The notes beneath the pieces are model-generated. The model saw nothing but the letters and a program-made list of their open reading frames with translations, ran no database searches and had not been told where the DNA came from. A DNA stretch of 64,000 nt from assembly GCF_027568515.1 (NCBI RefSeq), contig NZ_JANKZF010000006.1:186001-250000 (forward strand), given 5' to 3'. A program made the translations under genes and the position numbers. This document shows positions 25,652 to 36,576 of the stretch, piece after piece. The stretch is from Arthrobacter sp. HY1533. GTDB taxonomy: Bacteria; Actinomycetota; Actinomycetes; Actinomycetales; Micrococcaceae. Numbering within the stretch: the first letter of the stretch is position 1; each line of letters starts with the position of its first letter.

Positions 25652-26770
25652 ATGCCTCCGCCGACAACTCCCACGCCAAGCACCGCCGGGCACAGCAGCG
25701 AGCTGTCCCCGGGCGGGCAGCTGCCCGCAGGTGCTGGCCGCCGCGTCACGGCGGCCATGGTTGCCGCCCGCGCCGGCGTCTCCGCCGCGACGGTGTCGCT
25801 CGTGACCAGCGGCAAGACAGCGGGCCGGGTCTCGCAGGCCAACATTGACAAGGTTGATGCAGCCGTCACCGAACTGGGCTATGTGGTCAACGGCCTGGGC
25901 AGCTCACTTGCCAAGGGGCGCAGCAACATTGTGATCCTCGTGGCCCCCGACGTCTCCAACCCGTTCTATGCGAAGGTCATTGCCGGCGTCAGGGAGGGAA
26001 TCGGCCCCGAATTCCAGCTTCTCCTCTCCGTCACCGAGGCCGGCCACACGCCCGAATCCGCAGATGTGCGCAGGCTCCTGGCCCTGCGCCCGGCCGGACT
26101 CCTTGTGGACGCGCCCAGCGCCCGCTTCCTGGCCGAACTGCAGGTCAGCGACCCCATGGTGCTCCTGGACGCCGCCGGCATTGAAAGCGCGGCCCCCTCG
26201 GTGAACTTCGACGTGGCCCACGGTGCCCGCATGCTCGCGGCACACCTGGCGCAGCAGGGACACCGCACTGTGGCCTATCTGGACAGCACCACCGGCACCG
26301 AAACTTTCCGTGTCCGCCGAGAGGCCTTCTTCCGGGAAGCGGCCCGGCTCGGCATCGACGTCGCGGCGCAGGGCGAGGCCACGATTGACGTCGGCGCCGC
26401 CGCGCTTGCCTTCACCGAAGCGTGGCCGGGCTGGTCGCACCAGGGGGTGACCGCCGTCGTGTGTGCCACCGACACGCACGCCTACGGGGTGCTCCAGGAA
26501 GCCCGCGTGGCCGGGGTTGCCGTCCCGGCAGCACTTGCCGTCACGGGCTTTGACGACCTGCCCTACTCCGAGACGTCAAACCCCGGCCTTACCACCGTGC
26601 AGCTGCCCGCGCTGGAAATGGGCAAGCTGGCAGGGGAGCTGCTGCGCGGGCTCATGGCAGGGGAGCAGGCTGCCGCCCCGCACCTGACTCTGGACGCCGC
26701 TCTGGTGGTCCGCGGATCCACCGTGGACCCGGTCCTGGCCGGTGCCGGGCAGGGGCTCCCAGCGGGCTGA
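25652..26770 (+). CDS. LacI-family transcriptional regulator of the nucleoside operon
   Basis: 372 aa. After a Pro/Ser-rich start of about 30 residues comes the HTH and hinge: VTAAMVAARAGVSAATVSLV, then VSQANIDKVDAAVTELGY. The periplasmic-binding-like effector domain follows (IVILVAPDVSNPFYAKVIAG; VTGFDDLPYSETSNPGLTTV). Divergent from the operon it faces, with twin palindromes between, so it is probably an autoregulated repressor. The likely inducer is a nucleoside or ribose; this is inferred from neighbours. Confidence 0.93.
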   Translation: MPPPTTPTPSTAGHSSELSPGGQLPAGAGRRVTAAMVAARAGVSAATVSLVTSGKTAGRVSQANIDKVDAAVTELGYVVNGLGSSLAKGRSNIVILVAPDVSNPFYAKVIAGVREGIGPEFQLLLSVTEAGHTPESADVRRLLALRPAGLLVDAPSARFLAELQVSDPMVLLDAAGIESAAPSVNFDVAHGARMLAAHLAQQGHRTVAYLDSTTGTETFRVRREAFFREAARLGIDVAAQGEATIDVGAAALAFTEAWPGWSHQGVTAVVCATDTHAYGVLQEARVAGVAVPAALAVTGFDDLPYSETSNPGLTTVQLPALEMGKLAGELLRGLMAGEQAAAPHLTLDAALVVRGSTVDPVLAGAGQGLPAG

Positions 26771-26805
26771 AACGGGGCACGGAGGGTTCACCCAGATTCA
26801 GCAAC

Positions 26806-26811
26806 TAAACT
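26806..26811 (+). promoter_or_regulatory. -10 box of a probable leaderless lysS promoter
   Basis: TAAACT lies 8 nt before the lysS GTG and no Shine-Dalgarno sequence is present, so transcription would start at or next to the start codon. Confidence 0.5.
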
Positions 26812-26819
26812 AGTGAACC

Positions 26820-28319
26820 GTGAGCGCAGAAAATACCCTGACCCCCGAGCCCAGCGACGTTTCCGAGCAGATGCTTGTCCGGATGGACAAGCGCGCAAAA
26901 CTGCTTGAACGCGGCGATCAGGCGTACCCCGTGGGGGTGGCGCGGACCCACACCCTGGAGGAAATCCGGGCCAAGTACCCCGAGCTGGAAGCCGACACCG
27001 CCACGGGCGAGATTGTTGGCGTCAGCGGCCGCGTGGTCTACGTGCGCAACAAGGGCAAGCTGTGCTTTGCCACCCTTCAGTCCGGTGCCGGCACCCGCCT
27101 GCAGGTCATGCTGTCGCTGGCCAACGTCGGCGAGGAGGCGCTCGCAGATTGGAAGTCACTCGTTGACCTGGGCGACCACGTGTTCATCAAGGGCGAGGTC
27201 ATCAGCTCCCGCACCGGCGAGCTCTCCATCATGGCCGCCGAATGGGCCATGGCATCCAAGGCGCTCCGCCCCCTGCCGGTGCTGCATGCCGAACTGTCCG
27301 AGGAAATGCGCGTCCGCCAGCGCTACGTCGACCTGATCGTGCGCGACGCCGCCCGCGAGCAGGTCCGCACCCGCTCGGCCATCATCAAGGCCATCCGCGA
27401 CACCCTGCACGGCGAAGAGTACATCGAGCTGGAAACACCCATCCTCCAGCTCATCCACGGTGGCGCCTCGGCCCGCCCGTTCCGCACCCACCTGAACGCC
27501 TTTGACCAGCCGATGACCCTGCGCATCGCCATCGAGCTGTACCTCAAGCGGGCAGTTGTTGGCGGCATGGACAAGGTCTTTGAAGTGGGTCGCATTTTCC
27601 GCAACGAGGGCGTTGATTCCACCCACAGCCCCGAATTCACCATGCTGGAAGCCTATGAGGCCTACGGCGACCAATTCACCATGGCCAAAACCATGCAGCG
27701 CATTATTCTTGCCGCGGCCGACGCCACCGGGTCCCGGGTAATTGAAACCGAACGCGGCCAGATCAATCTCGACGGGGAATGGCCCTGGCTGCCCGTCTAC
27801 AAGGGCCTTTCCGACGCCGTTGGCGTTGAAATCACGCCCGCCACTACTGCGGATGAATTGCGCAGCATTGCCGCAAAGCATGAGGTGGGAATTGATCCCG
27901 CCTGGGATGCCGAAAAGCTGGTCACCGAGCTGTTTGGTGAAATTGTGGAACCCACCCTTATCCAGCCCACATTTGTTTGCGACTATCCGCCGTCGGCCCA
28001 GCCGCTGGCCCGACAGCACCGCGACAAGCCGGACCTTATTGAGGCGTGGGACCTTATTATTGACGGACGCGAAACAGGCACCGCATTCTCGGAACTCATT
28101 GACCCGGTCATCCAGCGCGACCGCCTGACCCAGCAGTCCCTGGCCGCAGCGGCTGGCGACCCCGAGGCCATGCAGCTCGATGAGGACTTCCTGCGCGCCC
28201 TGGAATACGGTGCACCGCCCATGGGCGGGCTTGGCCTGGGCATTGACCGGCTGGTCATGCTCTTTACCGGGACGGGCATTCGCGAAGCCATTCTCTTCCC
28301 CTTGATGAAGCCAGAGTAG
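26820..28319 (+). CDS. lysS: Lysyl-tRNA synthetase, class II
   Basis: 499 aa. An OB-fold anticodon-binding domain (about 60-165, SGRVVYVRNKGKLCFATLQ) precedes the class II core: RQRYVDLIV (motif 1 region), FEVGRIFRNEGVDSTHSPEFTMLEAY (motif 2) and GLGLGIDRLVMLFTG (motif 3). It charges tRNA-Lys. The start is GTG with no ribosome site and a TAAACT box 8 nt upstream, the arrangement of leaderless mRNAs in actinobacteria. AT-rich codons are more frequent from about 27700 to 28300 than in the first half. Confidence 0.97.
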   Translation: MSAENTLTPEPSDVSEQMLVRMDKRAKLLERGDQAYPVGVARTHTLEEIRAKYPELEADTATGEIVGVSGRVVYVRNKGKLCFATLQSGAGTRLQVMLSLANVGEEALADWKSLVDLGDHVFIKGEVISSRTGELSIMAAEWAMASKALRPLPVLHAELSEEMRVRQRYVDLIVRDAAREQVRTRSAIIKAIRDTLHGEEYIELETPILQLIHGGASARPFRTHLNAFDQPMTLRIAIELYLKRAVVGGMDKVFEVGRIFRNEGVDSTHSPEFTMLEAYEAYGDQFTMAKTMQRIILAAADATGSRVIETERGQINLDGEWPWLPVYKGLSDAVGVEITPATTADELRSIAAKHEVGIDPAWDAEKLVTELFGEIVEPTLIQPTFVCDYPPSAQPLARQHRDKPDLIEAWDLIIDGRETGTAFSELIDPVIQRDRLTQQSLAAAAGDPEAMQLDEDFLRALEYGAPPMGGLGLGIDRLVMLFTGTGIREAILFPLMKPE

Positions 28320-28332
28320 GAGCGGAACGGTT

Positions 28333-28485
28333 ATGGAATATGTTGCAGTTATCCTGCCTTCTTTGGGTGTTGGGGCGCTTTTCTACTTCGCCATGAAGGC
28401 TATATTCAATGCCGACAGGTCGGAACGTGATGCGCTGGCAAAGGCAGAACGCGATGCGGATTCGAACGGCGACGCCGGCCAGTAA
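28333..28485 (+). CDS. Small single-span membrane protein, 50 aa
   Basis: ATG with AGGAG 10 nt upstream, 13 nt after the lysS stop. A hydrophobic segment (about residues 4-24: YVAVILPSLGVGALFYFAM) is followed by an acidic/basic helix rich in Asp, Arg, Ala and Lys ending in DAGQ. Codon use is like its neighbours. I recall similar small genes between lysS and lsr2 in relatives but no assigned function. It may be co-transcribed with lysS. I do not recognise a family. Confidence 0.7.
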   Translation: MEYVAVILPSLGVGALFYFAMKAIFNADRSERDALAKAERDADSNGDAGQ

Positions 28486-28508
28486 ATGAAGATTTAGTCA
28501 ATCTTTCT

Positions 28509-28537
28509 TTGACGCGGTTCAATTTTGGCCACATAAT
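28509..28537 (+). promoter_or_regulatory. Promoter of lsr2
   Basis: -35 TTGACG (28509-28514), 17-nt spacer, -10 CATAAT (28532-28537), 45 nt before the lsr2 ATG, in an AT-rich stretch that stands out from the GC-rich background. Confidence 0.75.
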
Positions 28538-28581
28538 TGTCATGAAGTATTCATCAAATCTATGTGAGGCGATTACGACCC

Positions 28582-28914
28582 ATGGCACAGAAAATCCACG
28601 TCACGCTTGTTGACGACATTGACCAGAGCCCGGCCGATGAGAATGTCACGTTCGGCCTCGATGGAATCAATTATGAGATTGACCTTTCCGCCGACAATGC
28701 ACAGGCCCTGCGCGACGCGCTGGCAACGTACATTGGCGCCGGGCGCCGCGTAGGCGGCCGTGCCGTCCGTGGACGTGGCCCCGCAGCCGCGCCCAAGAGT
28801 GCCAGCGACGTGGCCCAGATCCGGGCATGGGCCCGCGACAACGGCTACACGGTGCACGAGCGCGGCCGCATCCAGGCCGAAATTCGCGACGCATACAACG
28901 CGGCGCAGGGCTAG
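28582..28914 (+). CDS. lsr2: Lsr2 nucleoid-associated protein
   Basis: 110 aa from the ATG at 28582 (GAGG 13 nt upstream). N-terminal dimerisation domain MAQKIHVTLVDDID with the usual VTFGLDGINYEIDLS; C-terminal DNA-binding domain with IRAWARDNGYTVHERGRIQAEI, where the RGR-type hook (here GRI after HER, with IRDAY) enters the AT-rich minor groove. Lsr2 is the actinobacterial xenogeneic silencer of AT-rich DNA. It has its own clear promoter and a strong terminator. Confidence 0.96.
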   Translation: MAQKIHVTLVDDIDQSPADENVTFGLDGINYEIDLSADNAQALRDALATYIGAGRRVGGRAVRGRGPAAAPKSASDVAQIRAWARDNGYTVHERGRIQAEIRDAYNAAQG

Positions 28915-28952
28915 GCAATACCTGGTTGGGGCGCCCAAACGCCCCGCACACC

Positions 28953-28982
28953 GGCGGGACCACCACAAAAGGTGGTCCCGCC
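28953..28982 (+). terminator. Terminator after lsr2
   Basis: GGCGGGACCACC and GGTGGTCCCGCC form a perfect 12-bp stem around ACAAAA. No long T-run follows. Confidence 0.8.
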
Positions 28983-29111
28983 GTCGTGCTTTAACGGGGT
29001 GCCCCAATGGGACCTCTTTGAAAGTTGCTATTTCCCCTGTGGCGAACAAGCCACCACAAGTGGCCGGCACTGCGTAGCATCAAAGTACGCAGTAAAAGGA
29101 GTGTGGCGAAA

Positions 29112-31601
<2,490 letters not shown>

Positions 31602-31619
31602 TCCGCATTCGCGGTTCAC

Positions 31620-31653
31620 AAAGGGCGCACAACCAAGAGGTTGTGCGCCCTTT
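31620..31653 (+). terminator. Terminator after clpC
   Basis: AAAGGGCGCACAACC pairs with GGTTGTGCGCCCTTT around AAGA, a perfect 15-bp stem 18 nt after the clpC stop. Confidence 0.85.
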
Positions 31654-31699
31654 GCGTGTGCCGGCCGGTTTGGAATCTTTTTTGTGCTGCCCGGAGTCT

Positions 31700-31705
31700 T
31701 AGACT
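31700..31705 (+). promoter_or_regulatory. -10 box of a probable leaderless promoter
   Basis: TAGACT sits 6 nt before the GTG of the acetyltransferase gene, and no ribosome site is present. No good -35 box is seen. Confidence 0.5.
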
Positions 31706-31711
31706 GATCTG

Positions 31712-32218
31712 GTGACTTCAGCCCTTGCAATCCGCCCCGCCCGCACCCAAGACGTCTACGCCATCAAGGAACTGGTGGCGCCACTGGCGGAGCGGCGCAT
31801 CCTGATTTCCAAGGAGTCGGTCACCTACTTCGAAGGCATCCAGGAGTTCCTCATCGCCGAGATCGACGGCGAAGTGGTGGGCTGTGGTGCCCTGCACGTC
31901 ATGTGGGAGGACCTGGCCGAGATCCGGACCCTGGCCACGGCGGATGCGTGGCGCGGCAAGGGCATTGGCCACACCCTGGTTGAACAGCTCCTGGACCGGG
32001 CCCGCGCACTGGGTGTCAGCCGGGTCTTCTGCCTGACCTTTGAGGTGGACTTCTTCCTGGGCCACGGCTTTGAGGTCATGGCCGACCAGGGGGCCGTTGA
32101 CCCGGTGGTCTACTCGGAACTGCTGCGTTCCGCCGATGAAGGCGTGGCGGAGTTCCTGGACCTGGCCCGGGTCAAGCCCAACACCCTGGGCAACACCCGC
32201 ATGATCCGCCACCTGTAG
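31712..32218 (+). CDS. Amino-acid N-acetyltransferase (GNAT, ArgA-like)
   Basis: 168 aa. GNAT fold: IRPARTQDVYAIKELV, then AEIRTLATADAWRGKGIGHTLVEQLL with the acetyl-CoA loop (RGKGIG), and a C-terminal FLGHGFEVM. The short ArgA type with VTYFEGIQEFLIAEIDG resembles the mycobacterial glutamine/glutamate N-acetyltransferase that starts arginine synthesis. Leaderless GTG start. It follows clpC after its terminator. Confidence 0.82.
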   Translation: MTSALAIRPARTQDVYAIKELVAPLAERRILISKESVTYFEGIQEFLIAEIDGEVVGCGALHVMWEDLAEIRTLATADAWRGKGIGHTLVEQLLDRARALGVSRVFCLTFEVDFFLGHGFEVMADQGAVDPVVYSELLRSADEGVAEFLDLARVKPNTLGNTRMIRHL

Positions 32219-32329
32219 GCCGGATGGGGCGGCAACGGGATGCTGCTGCCCGGGGTCCCATACCGGTCATTTCCAGCTGCTGCGCGTCACATGAACGAAC
32301 AATTGGCTGCATGGCGGGCAGCATTTGCG

Positions 32330-32342
32330 ATCGATTATCGAT
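32330..32342. promoter_or_regulatory. Palindromic operator candidate before the AKR operon
   Basis: ATCGATTATCGAT is a perfect 13-bp palindrome about one base. It lies between a TTTGCG (32324-32329) and a CATAAA (32346-32351) box, so a bound protein would block polymerase. The interval 32219-32387 otherwise holds no gene. The GntR-family product encoded downstream is the obvious candidate binder. Confidence 0.5.
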
Positions 32343-32387
32343 TTTCATAAAGTCGGTTCACCACACCTCACCAGAAGGACTGAATCG

Positions 32388-32501
32388 ATGAAGAGCTTCC
32401 CCCACGCCGGGGCCCCTCGCGGCTGCCAGCCGCCCAACGCGCCGGGCCAGGCCGGGTGCCGGCAGTGGTTCGCAGATGGGCCTTCCAATGTCACCGACTA
32501 G
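32388..32501 (+). CDS. Small ORF (37 aa) ahead of the AKR gene, possible leader peptide
   Basis: ATG with AGAAGGA 8 nt upstream, better than any ribosome site of the next gene. Encodes a Pro/Gly/Cys-containing peptide ending FADGPSNVTD and overlapping the start of the aldo/keto reductase in another frame. No homology recognised. It could be a leader that couples translation to the next gene, or a remnant of a deleted gene. Confidence 0.4.
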   Translation: MKSFPHAGAPRGCQPPNAPGQAGCRQWFADGPSNVTD

Positions 32502-33459
32502 ACGCACCATCGAGCGAGCCCGGGTGGGGGCATCCCGCACCCCGCTCAGCCGGCTGGGCCTGGGCACGGCCAAGCTGAACAACCGCGACGACCAGGCCGA
32601 GGCCACGCGCGTGGTTGCGGCCGCAATCGAGATGGGGGTGAGCTACTTCGACACCGCGCCCTTCTACGAGATCGGTCAGGCTGAACTTGCCCTGGGCGCT
32701 GCCCTGTCGGAAATCGGCGGAAACCCGGACATCACCATTTCCACCAAGGTGGGTCGCATTGTGGACCCCGCCACCGGCGCATGGCACTACGACTTCTCAC
32801 GCGACGGCGTGCTGCGCAGCCTTGAGTCCTCCCTCGGGCGCCTGCAGCGCGACCATGTGGACATTGTCTACGTCCACGACCCCGACGACCACGCCGGCGA
32901 GGCCAGCGCCACGGCCATCCCCACCCTGCTGGAGCTGCGGGACGAAGGCGTCATTGGTGCCGTGGGTGTGGGCATGAACCAGTGGCAGCTGCCTCTGGAG
33001 TTTGTGCGCAACTTTGACCTGGACGTCATCCTCATCGCGGGGCGCTATTCGCTGCTGGATGCCAGTGCAGCGGCGGAGCTGTTCCCCGCATGCCTGGAAC
33101 GAGGGGTGGGCGTGGTGGTGGGCGGTGTGTTCAACTCCGGGATCCTGGCCGACCCCTCCGATGCGGCAACGTTCGCCTACCGCCCCGCCGCGGCGGACCT
33201 GCTGGAGAAGGCGCGCGCCATGCAGACCGTCGCCGCGCGCCACGGCCTGGCCCTGGCAGATGTGGCCCAGGCATTTGGAGCGGCCCACCCCGCAAGCACC
33301 TCCGTGCTGGTGGGCGTGACCGACGTCGAACAGCTGGGCAGGAATGTGGACGCCTGGCACAAGCACATCCCGGCGCAGCTGTGGCTGGACCTGGAAGCGG
33401 CGGGCCTCCTGCCGGCCGGCGGCCTCTCGCCGCAGGGCCAGACGTGGGACGGGCAGTGA
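32476..33459 (+). CDS. Aldo/keto reductase, sugar dehydrogenase-like
   Basis: 327 aa. LSRLGLGTAKLNNRDD, YFDTAPFYEIGQAELALG (catalytic Asp and Tyr), TISTKVGR (Lys) and VDIVYVHDPDD (His) give the AKR tetrad. The type resembles D-threo-aldose/L-fucose 1-dehydrogenases. The start may be the ATG at 32476 or 32488; neither has a good ribosome site. The stop abuts the amidohydrolase ATG, so a sugar would be oxidised to a lactone and then hydrolysed. The sugar (fucose- or rhamnose-like) is inferred. Confidence 0.85.
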   Translation: MGLPMSPTRRTIERARVGASRTPLSRLGLGTAKLNNRDDQAEATRVVAAAIEMGVSYFDTAPFYEIGQAELALGAALSEIGGNPDITISTKVGRIVDPATGAWHYDFSRDGVLRSLESSLGRLQRDHVDIVYVHDPDDHAGEASATAIPTLLELRDEGVIGAVGVGMNQWQLPLEFVRNFDLDVILIAGRYSLLDASAAAELFPACLERGVGVVVGGVFNSGILADPSDAATFAYRPAAADLLEKARAMQTVAARHGLALADVAQAFGAAHPASTSVLVGVTDVEQLGRNVDAWHKHIPAQLWLDLEAAGLLPAGGLSPQGQTWDGQ

Positions 33460-34362
33460 ATGGCGTGGGATGACGCCGTGGGCATTGTCGATGCGCACGT
33501 GCACCTGTGGGACACGGAGGTTTTCGCGCTGCCGTGGCTCACCGAGGTGCCCGAGCTGGCGCAGCGGTACAGCTACGCCGACATTGCCTCGCCCCTGGCC
33601 GACGGGGTCATTTGCGTGCAGGCCGGCGAATCCCTGGTGGAGGCGAACTGGCTGCTCGGGCAGGCGGCAGCCTTCCCGGCCATCCGGGCCGTGGTGCTCC
33701 AGTACGCCCCCAGTGACGTTCCCGGTGCGTGGGCCGGCGCAGTCCACGAGGCGGTGCAACAGTCCCTGGCACAGGGCGGGCCGGTTGCCGGCATCCGCAT
33801 CCCGGCCAGCGGCGCCGGCGACGACCTTGACGCAATGCCTGGCATCGACGCCTTGTGCACCGGCCTGGCCGCGAACGGCCTGGTGCTTGAACTGTTGCTC
33901 CGCCCGTCCCAGCTGCCCGCCGTGGCACGCCTGGCCGGGCGCTTCCCCGAGCTTTCCGTGGTCCTGTGCCACGTGGGGATCGGGCAGGACCCCATCGAGG
34001 CCGGCTGGGAGGCGCAACTTGAACGCACGGCCCGGCACGGCAATGTCCACGCCAAGCTGTCCGGCATACTTTCGGTTGAGGGGGACACACAGCGTGCGGA
34101 TGCCCCCGCACGGATTGTGCGCGCCGCCTTGGCGTCCTTTAGTGCGGACAGGCTCATGCTTGGCAGCGACTGGCCCATGTCCATCCGGACGGGCCTTGAC
34201 TACGCCGGGGTGCTTGCCCGGGTGGAGGCCGAACTGTCCTCCTGCACGGAGACGGAGCTGGCAAGCATTCGGGGCGGGACTGCCCGGGCCTGCTACGGAA
34301 TTCCGGACGCGGAACCGGCTGCCATGCCCACACCACCAGCAGCAATGAAGAGGTTGAATTGA
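33460..34362 (+). CDS. Amidohydrolase-family lactonase-like protein
   Basis: 300 aa. IVDAHVHLWDTE at the start is the metal-binding HxH strand of amidohydrolases of the fuconolactonase/pyrone-dicarboxylate lactonase group; later VVLCHVGIG and LMLGSDWPMSIRTG (terminal Asp) complete the TIM barrel. It probably opens the sugar lactone made by the adjacent dehydrogenase. ATG follows the AKR stop with no gap, and its stop overlaps the GntR ATG (TGATG). Confidence 0.82.
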   Translation: MAWDDAVGIVDAHVHLWDTEVFALPWLTEVPELAQRYSYADIASPLADGVICVQAGESLVEANWLLGQAAAFPAIRAVVLQYAPSDVPGAWAGAVHEAVQQSLAQGGPVAGIRIPASGAGDDLDAMPGIDALCTGLAANGLVLELLLRPSQLPAVARLAGRFPELSVVLCHVGIGQDPIEAGWEAQLERTARHGNVHAKLSGILSVEGDTQRADAPARIVRAALASFSADRLMLGSDWPMSIRTGLDYAGVLARVEAELSSCTETELASIRGGTARACYGIPDAEPAAMPTPPAAMKRLN

Positions 34363-35039
34363 TGGGCGAGACAAAATACGGCTCCATGAGCCTTGACCGG
34401 GGACTGCTGTCCGACCAGGTCTACGCACTGATCAAGGCCTCCATCCGCGACGGCACCTTCGAGCCCGGATCCCAGCTGGTGGAATCCCAGTTGGCCCGCG
34501 AGCTGAACATCAGCCAGGCACCCGTCCGGGAAGCACTCAAGCGCCTCATCCATGAAGGCGTGGTCACGCACGTCCCGCACCGCGGCAGTTTTGTCACGGC
34601 CTTCAGCCAGGACGAGGCGGAACAGGCCCGGACCGTGCGCGTCGCGCTGGAGGGCCTTGCCGCCTCCCTGGCCTGCGGCAAGGTGGGTGCCCAGGCCCGC
34701 AGGACGCTCGACGGCGTCATCGGGAAGATGCACGACGCCGCCGCCGCGGGTGACATTGCCGGCTTCCGTGACCTGGACCTGCTGTTCCACCGCACCGTGG
34801 TTGAGCTGAGCGGGAACGTGTACCTGCCGCGCATGTGGGAGTAAATCGAACCGAGCCTGCGTTCGCTGCACGTGCTTTCCGACCCGAACTTCGAAGGCGA
34901 CTGGCACGCCGCGGCAGATTCCCACAAGGTGCTGCTGGAAGCCCTGGACGGCGACCCCGCCGCCGCGGAACGTACGTTCCGGGCCCACGCGGCCGGACAC
35001 GCCCTGGACCCGGAAGGCTGCAAGCCGCGCCTAGACTAG
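34362..35039 (+). pseudogene. GntR/FCD-family regulator interrupted by an in-frame TAA
   Basis: The frame starts at ATG 34362 (AAGAGG upstream) with a full GntR winged helix: LLSDQVYALIKASIRDGTFEPGS, LARELNISQAPVREALKRL and HRGSFV. The FCD ligand domain begins and is cut by TAA at 34842-34844, right after LPRMWE. The same frame continues without another stop to TAG 35037-35039 as IEPSLRSLHVLSDPNF and further helices, the usual FCD end with its last His. One C-to-T change of CAA would give exactly this. The 160-aa product keeps the DNA-binding domain. A sequencing error, natural read-through or true decay are all possible. Confidence 0.85.
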
Positions 35040-35080
35040 CTGCGGCGCCCGCAGCCTGGCGGTGCCAAACACCGCCCAGC

Positions 35081-35116
35081 GCAAAGGGGCCGGCCCATGC
35101 GGGCCGGCCCCTTTGC
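35081..35116. terminator. Strong bidirectional terminator
   Basis: GCAAAGGGGCCGGCCC pairs perfectly (16 bp) with GGGCCGGCCCCTTTGC around ATGC, between the convergent GntR and manD-like genes. Confidence 0.9.
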
Positions 35117-35127
35117 GCTGTTGCGAA

Positions 35128-36360
35128 TCACCAGTCGTGCATGGTCCCGTCCAACTGGAGCCGGTTCACCGGCAGGTAAGCGGGCGTGTACTCGAAGCCG
35201 GCAGCGAGCTCCTCGTTGTACTCCACGCCCAGGCCCGGGTTGTCACCCGGGTGCAGCAGGCCGTTCTCGAAGGTGTAGCTGGTCTGGAACACCTCAAGCG
35301 TGTCCGCGGAGTGTTTCATGTACTCCTGGATGCCGAAGTTGTGGATCGCGATGCCCAGGTGGAGCTGTGCTGCCATGCCCACGGGGGAGATGTCGGTGGG
35401 TCCGTGGAAGCCTGACTTGATCTGGTAGACCGCCGCGAAGTCAATGATCTTCTTCAGTGCGGTGACACCGCCCGTGTGGGTCACGGCGCTGCGCACGTAG
35501 TCGATGAGCTGCTCGGTGATGAGCGTCTGGTAGTCATAGACGGTGTTGAAGACCTCGCCAATGGCCAGTGGAGTGGTGGTCTGGGAACGGACCCGTCGCA
35601 GCGCCTCCTGGTTTTCGCCGGGCGTGCAGTCCTCCAGCCAGAACAGCTTGTAGGGCTCCAGCGACTTGCCCAAGATGGCGGCCTGGTTCGGGGTCAGGCG
35701 GTGGTGGGCGTCGTGCAGGAGCGGCAGCGACGGGCCAAACTTCTCACGGACTGCGGCGAAGACCTCCGGTATGTGGTTCAGGTACGCCTCGCTGTCCCAC
35801 GCCTCCTCAGTGGGAACCGCCGTGCGCTTGGCCGGCTCGTAGTCGTAGCGTTCGCCGGGGCGCTGGTCGCTGGCCACACCATACACCTGGCCCAGGCCCG
35901 GGACGCTGGTCTGGATGCGGATGGCCTTGAAGCCCTGGTCCAGGTGGTTCTGGATCGAGGTGAAGAGCGAGGGCAGGTCGGATCCGGACGCATGGCCGTA
36001 GGCCAGTGCACCCTTGCGCGAGGCGCCGCCGAGCAGTTGGTACAGGGGCTGGCCTGTGACCTTGCCCTTGATGTCCCACAGGCACATGTCGACGGCGGCT
36101 ATGGCCGCCATGGTCACGGGGCCGCGGCGCCAGTACGCTCCGCGGTACAGGTACTGCCAGGTGTCCTCGATGTTCCGTGAGTCGCGCCCAATGAGCAGCG
36201 GGACAACGTGCTCCTTCAAGTAGGCGGCCACCGACAGCTCACGGCCGTTCAGCGTGGCATCGCCCAGACCGGTCACGCCGTCGGAGGTGGTGATCTTCAG
36301 GGTGACAAAGTTGCGTCCCGGGCTCGTGACGAGCACCTCGACGCTTTCAATAATGCTCAC
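35128..36360 (-). CDS. Mannonate dehydratase ManD-type (enolase superfamily)
   Basis: 410 aa from GTG 36360 with AGGAAAGAG upstream. [45 protein letters not shown] and [19 protein letters not shown] are typical of ManD/RspA proteins; metal ligands fall in [16 protein letters not shown] and IGEVFN. ManD enzymes dehydrate D-mannonate and sometimes D-gluconate to 2-keto-3-deoxygluconate; some members have very low activity. The length fits the family. Divergent from a LacI-type gene, with two dyads in the shared interval. Confidence 0.88.
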   Translation of the reverse strand: MSIIESVEVLVTSPGRNFVTLKITTSDGVTGLGDATLNGRELSVAAYLKEHVVPLLIGRDSRNIEDTWQYLYRGAYWRRGPVTMAAIAAVDMCLWDIKGKVTGQPLYQLLGGASRKGALAYGHASGSDLPSLFTSIQNHLDQGFKAIRIQTSVPGLGQVYGVASDQRPGERYDYEPAKRTAVPTEEAWDSEAYLNHIPEVFAAVREKFGPSLPLLHDAHHRLTPNQAAILGKSLEPYKLFWLEDCTPGENQEALRRVRSQTTTPLAIGEVFNTVYDYQTLITEQLIDYVRSAVTHTGGVTALKKIIDFAAVYQIKSGFHGPTDISPVGMAAQLHLGIAIHNFGIQEYMKHSADTLEVFQTSYTFENGLLHPGDNPGLGVEYNEELAAGFEYTPAYLPVNRLQLDGTMHDW

Positions 36361-36421
36361 GGGCTTCTCTTTCCTCATTGAATGGACTGCAGCAGGCGTG
36401 GATGGCTTCCCCCGGTCCTGG

Positions 36422-36448
36422 ATGTAACAAAATGCGATACTGTTACAT
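36422..36448. promoter_or_regulatory. Dyad upstream of manD-like gene
   Basis: ATGTAACA and TGTTACAT are perfect 8-bp arms 11 nt apart, 62-88 nt upstream of the GTG start. The size fits a dimeric regulator site. Owner unknown; not the LacI-type core found at 36577-36590. Confidence 0.55.
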
Positions 36449-36576
36449 GCGTGGTGAGTTGACGGGATTGTTTCATCGCGCGCGATCTTCCTCACAATAT
36501 AAGCACAAATCGGCTCCTCTTCGGGAGTGTGGTGCAATAATTTCCTGCCTTTGCGCGATGATCCTTGACGCTAGAC

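Noticed and set aside
29039-29054. ClgR site before clpC
   Set aside because: It lacks the CGC...GCG half-sites of the known ClgR motif.
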